From Marinobacter sp. S0848L (GTDB taxonomy: Bacteria; Pseudomonadota; Gammaproteobacteria; Pseudomonadales; Oleiphilaceae), in NCBI RefSeq assembly GCF_023016065.1, contig NZ_JALKAQ010000009.1:62001-126000 (forward strand): a DNA stretch of 64,000 bases, read 5' to 3'. The translations under genes were made by a program, and so were the position numbers. Numbering within the stretch: the stretch's first letter is position 1; each line of letters begins with the position of its first letter. This document shows positions 24,328 through 33,293 of this stretch, piece by piece. The notes under the pieces are model-generated. The model searched no databases, was not told the origin of the DNA, and worked only from the letters and a program-made list of their open reading frames with translations.

Positions 24328-26469
24328 GTGTCGGCAGAGGCAACGGTTGAAGAACTGGCTACAGAACTCAGTTCATATCTAGATACCAGTCGCATCAATC
24401 AGGTGCGAAGGGCCTACTATTATGCCGAACAAGCCCACGAAGGGCAGATGCGTAAAAGTGGGGACCGCTACATTACTCACCCCCTGGCGGTTGCTCATAT
24501 TCTTGCCGAGCTGCGGTTGGACCATCAAAGCCTGATGGCTGCGATGCTGCACGATGTCATTGAAGACACCGGGATTCCCAAAGACGCGCTGGCCGACCAG
24601 TTTGGTGATGACGTCGCCGAGTTGGTTGATGGCGTGTCTAAACTTACCCAGATCGAGTTTCGTTCCCGGGCGGAGGCGCAAGCCGAAAACTTCCAGAAAA
24701 TGACGTTGGCGATGGCCAAAGACATTCGGGTCATTCTGGTCAAACTGGCCGACCGCCTGCACAACATGCGCACCCTTGGCCCGATGCCCTTTGAGAAGCG
24801 CCAGCGCATTGCCACTGAAACGCTCGATATCTACGCGCCGATTGCCAATCGTCTGGGTATGCACTCGATCTCCACCGAGCTGGAAGATCTGGGTTTTTCT
24901 TCGCTGTATCCCATGCGCTCCAAGTACATATCCAAAGCGATACAAAAGCTGCGCGGCAATCACCGGGAAATCATTGAGGATATCCGCGGCAAATTGCAGG
25001 AAAAGCTGGAGGAGCGTGGTCTGCCCGGGCGCATTATGGGGCGGGAAAAGCATTTGAACTCCATCTACAGCAAGATGAAGCTCAAGCAGAAGTCGTTCCA
25101 TGAAATTATGGACGTGTATGCGTTTCGTATCATCACCGACAACGAAGATGACTGCTACCGCATTCTAGGTGCCGTCCACAGCCTCTATAAGCCTCTTCCT
25201 GGCCGTTTCAAAGATTACATCGCCATGCCTAAAGCCAACGGCTATCAGTCGTTGCACACCACGCTGTTTGGCATGCACGTAAACATCGAGATTCAGATCC
25301 GCACGGAAGAGATGGAGCACATCGCCAACAACGGCATTGCCGCTCACTGGATGTACAAAACCGAAGAGCCGGGTGTAGGCAAGGTCAACCAGACCCGCGT
25401 TGATCGTTGGGTGAAAGGGCTTATGGAGATGCGGGAGCGGGCCGATGACTCCATGGAGTTCATCGAAAACGTGAAGGTGGATCTGTTCCCGGATGAAATC
25501 TACGTGTTCACGCCAAAAGGGCGGATCATGGAATTGCCGCAAGGCGCCACTCCAGTGGACTTCGCGTACGCCATCCATACGGATATCGGTAATGCCACGG
25601 TTGCCTGCCGCGTGAACCGTAATCTGGCATCACTCAGTCAGCCGCTTCAGAGCGGGCAGACGCTGGAAATAATCACGGCACCCGGCGCCCGGCCGAACCC
25701 GGCGTGGCTGAGCTTTGTCACCACCGGCAAAGCGCGCAGCAGTATTCGCCACGCCCTGAAAACCCGAAAGCGGGCAGAATCTATGGCGCTTGGCCGAGCG
25801 CTGCTGAAAAAGTCGCTGAATGGTTTTGATACCAAGTTGTCCGACATCACCGACGCCCAGAAGCAGGCCGTTGTGAATCATAATCAGGTGAACAGTTTTG
25901 ACGATCTGATCAGTGATATTGGTTTAGGCAATCGGATGGCTTATCTGGTGGCACGCCAACTCGTTGCCGGCTACGAAGCGCCAGAAGAAAAGCCGAGCGC
26001 CGACACCAAACAGATTGAAGCATCTGGTCCGGTGATGATCCGCGGTGCAGAAGGCATCCTGCTCAAGTTTGCGTCTTGCTGTAAGCCCATTCCGGGCGAT
26101 CCTGTGGTGGGCATTATGGATTCCGGCAATGGCATGATCATCCATACCGACACCTGTTCGCGCCTGCCTGAAGATGATGAAGGCCGAGCCCGGTTAACCC
26201 ACCTGAAGTGGGCGAAAGACATTACTGATGAGTTCTCAGTTGAGCTGCGGGTTGAGTTGGAGCGTCAGCGCGGCGTGATTGCGGAGATCGCTAATGCCGT
26301 AGCCATGGCAGACGGGAACATCGAACGCATCAACGTGGAAGATCAAAACGCCCGATTCGGCATCGTCAGTTTGGTTGTCCATGTAAACGGCCGCCGCCAT
26401 CTGGCGCGGGTGATGCGCCGAGTGCGCAATATTCGTGCGGTTACCCACATCAGCCGGGTGCGCTACTGA
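24328..26469 (+). CDS. spoT: Bifunctional (p)ppGpp synthetase/hydrolase
   Basis: A 713-residue Rel/SpoT protein that both makes and degrades ppGpp in the stringent response. The HD hydrolase motif is intact (H51, H75-D76 in LHDVIEDTG). The synthetase region has GRFKDYIAMPKANGYQS with the R-x-K-D form found in bifunctional enzymes rather than the E-x-D-D of RelA. TGS (DEIYVFTPKGRI), a zinc-finger-like CC motif near 585 and ACT domains follow. The start is GTG with GGAGG at 24319-24323; the upstream ATG lies within the rpoZ terminator. dksA, whose product works with ppGpp, is at 56843. Confidence 0.96.
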   Translation: MSAEATVEELATELSSYLDTSRINQVRRAYYYAEQAHEGQMRKSGDRYITHPLAVAHILAELRLDHQSLMAAMLHDVIEDTGIPKDALADQFGDDVAELVDGVSKLTQIEFRSRAEAQAENFQKMTLAMAKDIRVILVKLADRLHNMRTLGPMPFEKRQRIATETLDIYAPIANRLGMHSISTELEDLGFSSLYPMRSKYISKAIQKLRGNHREIIEDIRGKLQEKLEERGLPGRIMGREKHLNSIYSKMKLKQKSFHEIMDVYAFRIITDNEDDCYRILGAVHSLYKPLPGRFKDYIAMPKANGYQSLHTTLFGMHVNIEIQIRTEEMEHIANNGIAAHWMYKTEEPGVGKVNQTRVDRWVKGLMEMRERADDSMEFIENVKVDLFPDEIYVFTPKGRIMELPQGATPVDFAYAIHTDIGNATVACRVNRNLASLSQPLQSGQTLEIITAPGARPNPAWLSFVTTGKARSSIRHALKTRKRAESMALGRALLKKSLNGFDTKLSDITDAQKQAVVNHNQVNSFDDLISDIGLGNRMAYLVARQLVAGYEAPEEKPSADTKQIEASGPVMIRGAEGILLKFASCCKPIPGDPVVGIMDSGNGMIIHTDTCSRLPEDDEGRARLTHLKWAKDITDEFSVELRVELERQRGVIAEIANAVAMADGNIERINVEDQNARFGIVSLVVHVNGRRHLARVMRRVRNIRAVTHISRVRY

Positions 26470-26548
26470 TCAAGACCTTTGGCGTAGTTGACAGGCGCTA
26501 CGCAGAAGGGTGACGATGGTCGTTTTTCTTCAGAGGAAATAGAAGGTC

Positions 26549-26935
26549 ATGACGAACAAATCTGTCATCCAGACCGAGAACGCTCCGCAGGCGATCGGTA
26601 CCTATTCTCAGGCGGTGAAAGCAGGCGATACCGTGTATCTGTCGGGCCAGATTCCGCTCGATCCGAAAACCATGGAAGTGGTTGCGGGTGACTTCGCGAC
26701 TCAGACCCGTCAGGTGTTCGAAAACCTCAAAGCCGTGTGCGAAGCCGCCGGTGGCGAGTTGAAAGACATCGTCAAGCTGAACATCTACATGACGGACCTA
26801 GCCAATTTCGCGACCGTCAACGAAGTGATGGCAACCTATTTCCAGCAGCCTTACCCGGCGCGCGCCGCCGTGGGTGTTGCAGCGCTGCCGAAGGGTGTGC
26901 CTGTAGAAATGGAAGCCGTGATGGTGCTCAGCTAA
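26549..26935 (+). CDS. ridA: RidA family reactive enamine/imine deaminase
   Basis: A 128-residue YjgF/YER057c/UK114 protein that hydrolyses the reactive 2-aminoacrylate made by PLP enzymes. Signature [23 protein letters not shown] and the active-site arginine in [13 protein letters not shown] are present. It follows spoT, as in many gammaproteobacteria. AGAGGAAA lies 10-15 bases before the start. Its stop overlaps the convergent gene by 8 bases. Confidence 0.96.
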   Translation: MTNKSVIQTENAPQAIGTYSQAVKAGDTVYLSGQIPLDPKTMEVVAGDFATQTRQVFENLKAVCEAAGGELKDIVKLNIYMTDLANFATVNEVMATYFQQPYPARAAVGVAALPKGVPVEMEAVMVLS

Positions 26936-27800
26936 GGCTGTTGATCATCTCCCGGTACCCTGCCCGAAAATCGGGGTACCGGAATTCAAATCCGCTGGCC
27001 AGCAACCGCTGGTTACTGCACCGCTTACTACCTGCCCTGCCGCCTTTGCGCGCGCCCTCTACCGGTGCTTTACACGGTATCTGCTGCTGAACCCACGCCA
27101 CGACTTCATCCAGCCTGACCGGCTCGCAATCAGTCACGATGTAAACGTCTTCCAAATCTTTGCCTGCTAACGCCAGCTCGCTCATGTGGGTGATTGCCCG
27201 CACGGCATCTTGTTCGTGAATCCGGTTGCTGTAGGGTGCCGGTGGTTGCGGATTCATCCGACCCTCAAGCACTTCTTCCAGAAAGCGTTGGCGTGTGGGG
27301 CCGTAAATGCCGCTGAAGCGGACAACCGTGGCGGGGTGAATGCTGTTCAAGGCCGTTTGCTCACCTTGCAGAATATGCTTGCCGGTAAAACGGCTGGGTT
27401 CTGTCGTGCTGGTTTCGTCTACCCAGCCATCGTCGTTCTGAGCATAAACGCTGGTGCTGCTGACAAAAAACAATCGAGTGAGGGGCCGCTCGCCAATGGC
27501 ATTCAACAAATTCTTCAAGCCGGTAACGTAGGCGTCGTGATAGCCCTGCTCGTCGTACGACGAGGGTGTCAGGCAATAAATAACAATGTCCAGATCGTCG
27601 GGAAGCTTGCCTTCCAGAGTCTCGGGTTTGGTCAGGTCGGCACCAATGCCGGTGATGCCCGCGGGCACTTTCTCGGGGCTTCGGCGAAGGCCGAAGACCT
27701 GCGCATTGTTTTCAGCCAGTGCCAGTGCCATGTCCCCGCCGAGTTTGCCGCAGCCTGCCACCAGAATTCGTGATAATTGCTTATGATTCGTCATTGCCAT
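26928..27800 (-). CDS. NAD(P)-dependent epimerase/dehydratase-like protein
   Basis: About 290 residues of the atypical extended SDR type. The Rossmann glycine motif is [12 protein letters not shown] near the N-terminus, followed by a nucleotide-contact segment IYCLTP and a [18 protein letters not shown] region. The substrate is unknown; members next to ridA or oxyR are usually called sugar nucleotide epimerases without proof. The ATG at 27800 follows AAGGA by 12 bases; a TTG at 27812 overlaps that site and is unlikely to be used. It is divergent from oxyR, so an OxyR-controlled shared promoter is possible. Confidence 0.8.
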   Translation of the reverse strand: MAMTNHKQLSRILVAGCGKLGGDMALALAENNAQVFGLRRSPEKVPAGITGIGADLTKPETLEGKLPDDLDIVIYCLTPSSYDEQGYHDAYVTGLKNLLNAIGERPLTRLFFVSSTSVYAQNDDGWVDETSTTEPSRFTGKHILQGEQTALNSIHPATVVRFSGIYGPTRQRFLEEVLEGRMNPQPPAPYSNRIHEQDAVRAITHMSELALAGKDLEDVYIVTDCEPVRLDEVVAWVQQQIPCKAPVEGARKGGRAGSKRCSNQRLLASGFEFRYPDFRAGYREMINSLS

Positions 27801-27876
27801 AGACAATTTCAATCCTTATCCTTTGGTTGATAAAGTAAGTGCAACTTCGACCTGAACAATCCGACCGGAGCCGACG

Positions 27877-28836
27877 ATGACCCTCACCGAGTTACGATAC
27901 GTTGTTACGCTTGCCCGGGAAAGGCATTTTGGCCGCGCCGCCGAGCGTTGTCATGTAAGCCAGCCCACCTTGAGTGTGGCGGTAAAGAAACTGGAAGAAG
28001 AACTCGGTATTTCCTTGTTCGAGCGCAGCAAAAGCAGCATTCGGGTGACGGAAGTCGGGCAGCGGATTATTGATCAGGCCCAAACGGTTCTGGACCAGGT
28101 GGGCGTGATCAAAGATCTGGCCCAGGACGGTAAGAACCAGCTGAACTCGCCTTTGAAAGTGGGTGCTATCTACACCATTGGCCCCTATCTGTTCCCGCAT
28201 CTGTTGCCGGAGCTGCGCCGGGCGGCGCCAGAGATGCCGCTGTTTATCGAAGAAAACTACACCGCAAACCTGCGCCAGAAACTCAGGCACTCCGATCTGG
28301 ATGCCATTATCATCGCCCTGCCGTTCGATGAGCCGGAGGTGGTCACTCTGCCGTTGTACGACGAGCCCTTTGTGGTGCTGTTGCCCGCAGACCATCCGCT
28401 GACCGAGAAAGACGAGATTACGGCCGAAGAAATGGCCGAAGAACAGCTGTTGTTGCTTGGCCCCGGTCACTGTTTCCGCGATCAGGTGCTGGAATCTTGC
28501 CCGCCGTTGGTGGATGCCGTTACCCGCCGGGCCGGTGAGAGTCAGCCGGGTCTGGTGACGGAAGGCAGTTCACTGGAAACCATCCGCCACATGGTTGCCT
28601 CAGGTCTGGGCATCACGGTGTTGCCGTTGTCGGCAGCCACGGCGATCAAATATCAGGAAGATATTCTGGCCGTGCGCCCGTTCGCCGCGCCGGTACCTTT
28701 CCGCACGGTGGCGTTGGCATGGCGAGTTACCTTCCCGCGCCCTAAAGCCATCGACATGCTCTCGCTGGCGGCGAGCCAGTGCCGGGTGATTGAGCGGGCC
28801 AAGGCGGAAACACCCGCAGCAGTGCCACAAAAATGA
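27877..28836 (+). CDS. oxyR: Peroxide-sensing LysR regulator OxyR
   Basis: A 319-residue LysR-type regulator. The winged HTH (LTELRYVVTLARERHFGRAAERC, in pieces) is followed by an effector domain. The redox pair is conserved at exactly the E. coli positions: Cys199 and Cys208 in PGHCFRDQVLESC. Oxidation by H2O2 forms a disulfide and activates catalase and peroxidase genes. recG starts 8 bases after it, the same oxyR-recG operon as in Pseudomonas. Confidence 0.95.
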   Translation: MTLTELRYVVTLARERHFGRAAERCHVSQPTLSVAVKKLEEELGISLFERSKSSIRVTEVGQRIIDQAQTVLDQVGVIKDLAQDGKNQLNSPLKVGAIYTIGPYLFPHLLPELRRAAPEMPLFIEENYTANLRQKLRHSDLDAIIIALPFDEPEVVTLPLYDEPFVVLLPADHPLTEKDEITAEEMAEEQLLLLGPGHCFRDQVLESCPPLVDAVTRRAGESQPGLVTEGSSLETIRHMVASGLGITVLPLSAATAIKYQEDILAVRPFAAPVPFRTVALAWRVTFPRPKAIDMLSLAASQCRVIERAKAETPAAVPQK

Positions 28837-28844
28837 GGTAAGCC

Positions 28845-30920
28845 ATGGCGTCACTGGATGACATCTCCGTTACCGAGATCAAAGGCGTAGGGAACGCCTT
28901 GGCGGATAAGCTGGCCAAGCTTGGCATCCAGTCCATGCAAGACCTGCTGTTCCATTTGCCCCATCGCTATGAAGACCGCACACGGGTGGTGCCGATGGGC
29001 AGCTTGCGGGTAGGCGATGTGGCGGTGGTGGAAGGGGAGGTCATGAAAGCCGACCTGGTGATGGGGCGCCGTCGCAGTCTGCAGGTGACGTTGAAAGACG
29101 ACAGCGGCTTTCTGGTACTGCGCTTCTTCCACTTCAACGCGGCCCAGAAAAACCAGCTCAGCGAAGGTACCCGAGTGCGATGCTTTGGTGAGGTTCGCCC
29201 GGGCCGGGCCGGTTACGAGTTTTACCACCCCGAATACCAGGCCAACCCGCCACCGATGCCCGCGGCCAACGAAGCCACGCTCACGCCGGTTTACCCGTTG
29301 ACCGAAGGCATCCAGCAGCCTCGGGCTCGAAGCCTGTGTCAGCAAGCCCTGAAATACCTTGAACGGCACCCGATTAAAGACTGGTTGCCCCCGGAGTTGC
29401 TGGCGGACTATCAACTACCGTGTATTACAGAGGCGGTAAAGCTGGTGCATTCGCCCCCAGCCGGCGCACCAGTGCCTCTTTTGATGGAAGGTCGTCACCC
29501 GGCGCAGCAGCGCTTGGTGATGGAAGAATTGCTGGCACACCAACTCAGTTTGTTGCAAGTGCGAGAACAGATTCAGGCGCGAGAGGCTTTACCCTTGCTG
29601 CCGACCGGTGACCTGACTGAACGCTTCCTGGAAGAATTGCCTTTCAAGCTCACCGGTGCCCAGCGCCAGGTCATGAGTGAGATTCGCCAGGATCTGAGCC
29701 AGCCGATCCCCATGCTACGTTTGGTTCAAGGGGATGTCGGCTCCGGTAAAACGGTCGTGGCCGCGTTAGCGGCTTTGCAGACCCTCAGTGCAGGCGCTCA
29801 GGTTGCCTTGATGGCCCCCACCGAAATACTCGCCGAACAGCACTACAATAACTTCAAAGCGTGGCTGGAACCCTTGGACATTCCCATTGCGTGGTTATCC
29901 GGCAAAGTCAAAGGCAAGGCCCGCCAGCAGGCTTTGGAAGCCGTTGCCAGTGGCGAGGCGCAGGTTGCGATTGGCACCCATGCTTTGTTTCAGGATGAAG
30001 TAGCGTTCAAGCGCTTGGCGCTCGTGATTGTAGATGAGCAGCATCGCTTTGGCGTTCATCAGCGTTTGGCCCTAAGAGAGAAGGGCGTGGGCGGCTCACT
30101 GGCCCCGCATCAGCTGATTATGACGGCCACCCCGATACCGAGAACGCTAGCGATGAGCGCCTATGCCGACTTGGATACGTCCGTCATTGATGAACTTCCC
30201 CCTGGCCGAAAACCGATCGAAACCGTAGTGGTGCCAGACAGCCGGCGTGAGGACATCATTGAGCGTGTACGCAGTGCCTGCCGGGAAGGTCGGCAGGCTT
30301 ATTGGGTATGTACCTTGATAGAAGAATCCGAAGCCCTGCAGTGCCAAGCGGCCGAAGTGACCGCTCAGGAACTGACGGAGCGGTTGCCTGATCTGAAAGT
30401 AGGCTTGGTACACGGACGCTTAAAGGCTCAAGAAAAAGCTGAGATGATGACCCGCTTCAAAGAGGGGGAGTTGGATCTTCTGGTAGCCACGACGGTCATT
30501 GAGGTGGGTGTGGATGTGCCCAATGCCTCGCTGATCATTATCGAAAACCCCGAGCGATTGGGGTTGGCGCAGTTGCACCAGCTCCGTGGCCGGGTAGGGC
30601 GAGGCGAGCAGGCCAGTTTTTGTGTGTTGATGTACCACCCGCCACTGTCAGTAAATGGAAAGGCCCGGCTGCAAGCGTTGAGAGACAGCCAGGACGGTTT
30701 TGTAATCGCCGAGAAAGATCTGGAGATCCGGGGTCCCGGCGAAGTGCTTGGCACGCGTCAAACGGGTTTGATGCAGTTCCGTTTGGCCAATTTTGAACGC
30801 GATAAAGGCTGGATTGAGCCGATCAAGGAAATGGCACCGGCGCTTATGAAGCAGCCACGTATCGTGCAGGCGCTGATTCGCCGGTGGCTGGGTGAGAAAA
30901 TCCGGTATGGCGATGTGTGA
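28845..30920 (+). CDS. recG: ATP-dependent DNA helicase RecG
   Basis: A 691-residue monomeric helicase that reverses stalled replication forks and branch migrates Holliday junctions. An N-terminal wedge/OB domain (about 1-190) is followed by the helicase core with Walker A GDVGSGKTVVAA, Walker B DEQHRFGV and motif VI HQLRGRVGRGEQ. A C-terminal TRG-like tail follows. Length agrees with E. coli RecG (693). It is cotranscribed with oxyR, which fits repair of oxidative damage. Confidence 0.97.
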   Translation: MASLDDISVTEIKGVGNALADKLAKLGIQSMQDLLFHLPHRYEDRTRVVPMGSLRVGDVAVVEGEVMKADLVMGRRRSLQVTLKDDSGFLVLRFFHFNAAQKNQLSEGTRVRCFGEVRPGRAGYEFYHPEYQANPPPMPAANEATLTPVYPLTEGIQQPRARSLCQQALKYLERHPIKDWLPPELLADYQLPCITEAVKLVHSPPAGAPVPLLMEGRHPAQQRLVMEELLAHQLSLLQVREQIQAREALPLLPTGDLTERFLEELPFKLTGAQRQVMSEIRQDLSQPIPMLRLVQGDVGSGKTVVAALAALQTLSAGAQVALMAPTEILAEQHYNNFKAWLEPLDIPIAWLSGKVKGKARQQALEAVASGEAQVAIGTHALFQDEVAFKRLALVIVDEQHRFGVHQRLALREKGVGGSLAPHQLIMTATPIPRTLAMSAYADLDTSVIDELPPGRKPIETVVVPDSRREDIIERVRSACREGRQAYWVCTLIEESEALQCQAAEVTAQELTERLPDLKVGLVHGRLKAQEKAEMMTRFKEGELDLLVATTVIEVGVDVPNASLIIIENPERLGLAQLHQLRGRVGRGEQASFCVLMYHPPLSVNGKARLQALRDSQDGFVIAEKDLEIRGPGEVLGTRQTGLMQFRLANFERDKGWIEPIKEMAPALMKQPRIVQALIRRWLGEKIRYGDV

Positions 30921-31021
30921 TGATAACCGGTTCATACTGTTAACAATAAAGACCTATTAATAGGCATGCGTTAATTGCAGAATGAATGTATGCGGATGTT
31001 AGGGTTCATAAGGAGGCATTA

Positions 31022-32389
31022 ATGGAACTCCCAGGAGTTGTTCGGCAGGCGTTAGGAGACAGTGCTGTTGATGTAGCGCTGCGCAGCGTGGGTCAGACCA
31101 AACCAAAGGACCTGTTGCGAATGGTTCTTCTGACGGATAGCGAAGGGAACCTGCAGGCCATTCTTCGCCGGGATGACATGCTTGATCTGGAAAACCTGAA
31201 TAAACTCCTGGGTCGTGATCTGAAGCTCATGCAGCGCAAAGAGCAAGTGCGGGTGCGCCAGCGAGCGGGTCTGCAAGAGCTGCCTGCCCTGCCATCACTA
31301 ACCGGCTGGCCTACCATCATCGACCGCAGGGTGGATGAATTGGAATCGATCGCGCTTGAGCTGGTAGAGCAGAACGTCGCTGTCACCATGCCACTGGACG
31401 ATTTTCGTAAGCTTACCGCCCAAGCCGACCGCAACAGTTTCGCGATTGATGCGCAATCGGTGTCGGTTAATCTCAGTAATGGGCAAAGCGACCGGGATGA
31501 GCTGCACAACGCCCTGAAGAAATTCACGGGCCGCCGCATTCAGCAGCGGCTTGAAGACACTCTGGAACTCCCACCCCTTCCGGAAACCGCCCAGCGCATT
31601 ATTCATTTGCGGGTGAACCCCAACGCCGTGATGGGCGATTTGGTCGATATTGTGGAAAGCGACCCAAGCCTTGCGGCGCAAGTGGTGAGCTGGGCTTCAT
31701 CGTCATTCTATGCAGCGGCAGGGCAGGTACGCTCAGTGCACGATGCCGTGTCGCGCGTTTTGGGTTTCGATCTGGTGATGAACCTGGCCATGGGCTTGTC
31801 GCTGGGGCGCGCACTCAACGAACCCCAGGACCACCCGGATGGCTACGTTGACTATTGGCAGCAGGCCATCTGGCAGGCTCAGTCGGCGGGCATTTTGGCA
31901 AGCATGATGCCACGGGGGCAGCGACCATTGTTCGGTTTGGCCTATCTCTCCGGGCTATTGCACAACTTTGGTCATCTGGTGTTGGCTCAGGTGTTTCCTC
32001 CGCATTTCAAATTGGTGTGCCGGTCGTTGGAAGTAAACCCGAATATCGATTCCAGCGTGATTGAACACCACCTGCTGGGCATCACCCGTGAACAGATTGC
32101 CGCCACTTTGATGGAAAACTGGGGCATGCCGGAAGAAGTAGTAAAGGCACTTCGTTACCAGAAGAACCCGGACTATGAAGGTGATCATCACGTGTATGCC
32201 CGTTTGCTTTGGCTGGGGCGCCAGCTCTTAACGGCGCGGGGCGTAGCCCTTGGGGCTGGTGCGCCGTTGGGCGATGACGTGTTTGAAGAATTGGGGCTGG
32301 ACCGTGAAAAGGTAGAGCGCCGCTTTGATGAGCTGGTCGAGAATAAAGACAGCGTGATGGCCATGGCGGGAATGATGTCGCCTAACTGA
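31022..32389 (+). CDS. HDOD domain protein with N-terminal YbaK-like domain
   Basis: A 455-residue protein. The N-terminal part (about 1-150) resembles the YbaK/ProX aminoacyl-tRNA deacylase fold but shows no clear active-site residues. The C-terminal part (about 180-440) is an HDOD domain: ELPPLPETAQRIIHLRVNP, ESDPSLAAQVVSWASS and AYLSGLLHNFGHLVLAQVFP. HDOD proteins act in signalling networks, often alongside c-di-GMP and two-component systems. The start at 31022 has a perfect AAGGAGG 5-6 bases upstream; a 12-base palindrome CCTATTAATAGG (30953-30964) lies in its promoter region. Confidence 0.88.
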   Translation: MELPGVVRQALGDSAVDVALRSVGQTKPKDLLRMVLLTDSEGNLQAILRRDDMLDLENLNKLLGRDLKLMQRKEQVRVRQRAGLQELPALPSLTGWPTIIDRRVDELESIALELVEQNVAVTMPLDDFRKLTAQADRNSFAIDAQSVSVNLSNGQSDRDELHNALKKFTGRRIQQRLEDTLELPPLPETAQRIIHLRVNPNAVMGDLVDIVESDPSLAAQVVSWASSSFYAAAGQVRSVHDAVSRVLGFDLVMNLAMGLSLGRALNEPQDHPDGYVDYWQQAIWQAQSAGILASMMPRGQRPLFGLAYLSGLLHNFGHLVLAQVFPPHFKLVCRSLEVNPNIDSSVIEHHLLGITREQIAATLMENWGMPEEVVKALRYQKNPDYEGDHHVYARLLWLGRQLLTARGVALGAGAPLGDDVFEELGLDREKVERRFDELVENKDSVMAMAGMMSPN

Positions 32390-32391
32390 AT

Positions 32392-32417
32392 AAAAAAGCC
32401 GACCCGCAGGGGCCGGC
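32392..32417 (-). terminator. Minus-strand intrinsic terminator
   Basis: Read on the minus strand, GCCGGCCC-loop-GGGTCGGC (one mismatch) is followed by six T. It can end transcripts from the DUF2489 gene about 250 bases upstream, and its stem may also help end the HDOD transcript. Confidence 0.65.
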
Positions 32418-32669
32418 AATGATGTCCGCAAATTGCAGAGTCCGTCTCACTAATCAGGAGAAAACAAGGACAGGGCCCGGAGCAAAGTGACAAATTCCGT
32501 GGCCCTGCTTTAAATTTAGCTAAAGCTTCTCAAAAGGAAAGCCGCGGCCGAGGAAAATGAAATGTGACGCGGTTCTCATTTTTGTTGCTGGGCTGAAGGT
32601 GTTGAATTATATAACTAAAGGCTAGGCGTTCCCTGATTTCTTGTTACAAATCATTACAAATGGTGCGGC

Positions 32670-33128
32670 TCACTCGAAACGAACGTGACGGATGGCGCTC
32701 GCCGCTTGGCGAATACGCTCCGCATATTCCTTCTCGATGGCAAAACGTTCAATATCCATCTGTTGCACCATTTCCGTGTCTGCAGCCTTTCGCGCCCGAT
32801 GCGTGGGCATGTGTTCCAGTTTTTCATGCACCACTTGAAACACGTTATACGGTTCCTGCGATAGCAGTTCCGGCGCTACGTAATCGAGTAATCCCTTTAA
32901 GCGTAAACAAGCCTCGGAGTACTCCACCTGCTCTTCTTCCACGGCAATGGCAATAATCCGGATGCTCTCTACCATTTCTTCCTTACGCTTGGCCTGAAAC
33001 TCCTCGGCTTTTTTCTGACGCAGCCGCTCTTCATTGAGCAAACGCGACTGTCGCCAGATATAAAACAACAGCAGCCCGATAACCACCAAGCCGATAACAA
33101 TGAACGTCAACTGAAGCCCTCTGGGCAT
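32670..33128 (-). CDS. DUF2489 family membrane-anchored protein
   Basis: A 152-residue protein with a single N-terminal transmembrane helix (LTFIVIGLVVIGLLLFYIW, about residues 7-25) and a charged helical cytoplasmic domain. The domain matches DUF2489 (EEEQVEYSEACLRLKGLLDYV and QEPYNVFQVVHEKLEHMPTH in pieces). Function unknown. It stands alone between the HDOD gene and the Ig-like lipoprotein gene, with terminators on each side. Confidence 0.85.
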   Translation of the reverse strand: MPRGLQLTFIVIGLVVIGLLLFYIWRQSRLLNEERLRQKKAEEFQAKRKEEMVESIRIIAIAVEEEQVEYSEACLRLKGLLDYVAPELLSQEPYNVFQVVHEKLEHMPTHRARKAADTEMVQQMDIERFAIEKEYAERIRQAASAIRHVRFE

Positions 33129-33242
33129 TTGCGATCTCCCTAGTACATAGGATGTTGTCTGAGTTGATCAGACTTATTTTCAGTAGAGGGTAGTTTGCCA
33201 GAGATTGGGGCAGGGTGCTTGCGAGGTTGTGGAAGGGGAAAT

Positions 33243-33269
33243 AAAAAGGCCAGCCCGGGAGGGCTGGCC
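33243..33269 (-). terminator. Terminator of the porin/lipoprotein operon
   Basis: On the minus strand, GGCCAGCCC pairs with GGGCTGGCC over a TCCC loop, followed by TTTTT. It lies just past the stop of the Ig-like lipoprotein gene. Confidence 0.88.
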
Positions 33270-33293
33270 TGAGAGGTAAAAGTACCGGTTAGC

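Noticed and set aside
30953-30964. CCTATTAATAGG before the HDOD gene as an operator
   Set aside because: A single 12-base AT-rich palindrome without other support; could easily be chance.
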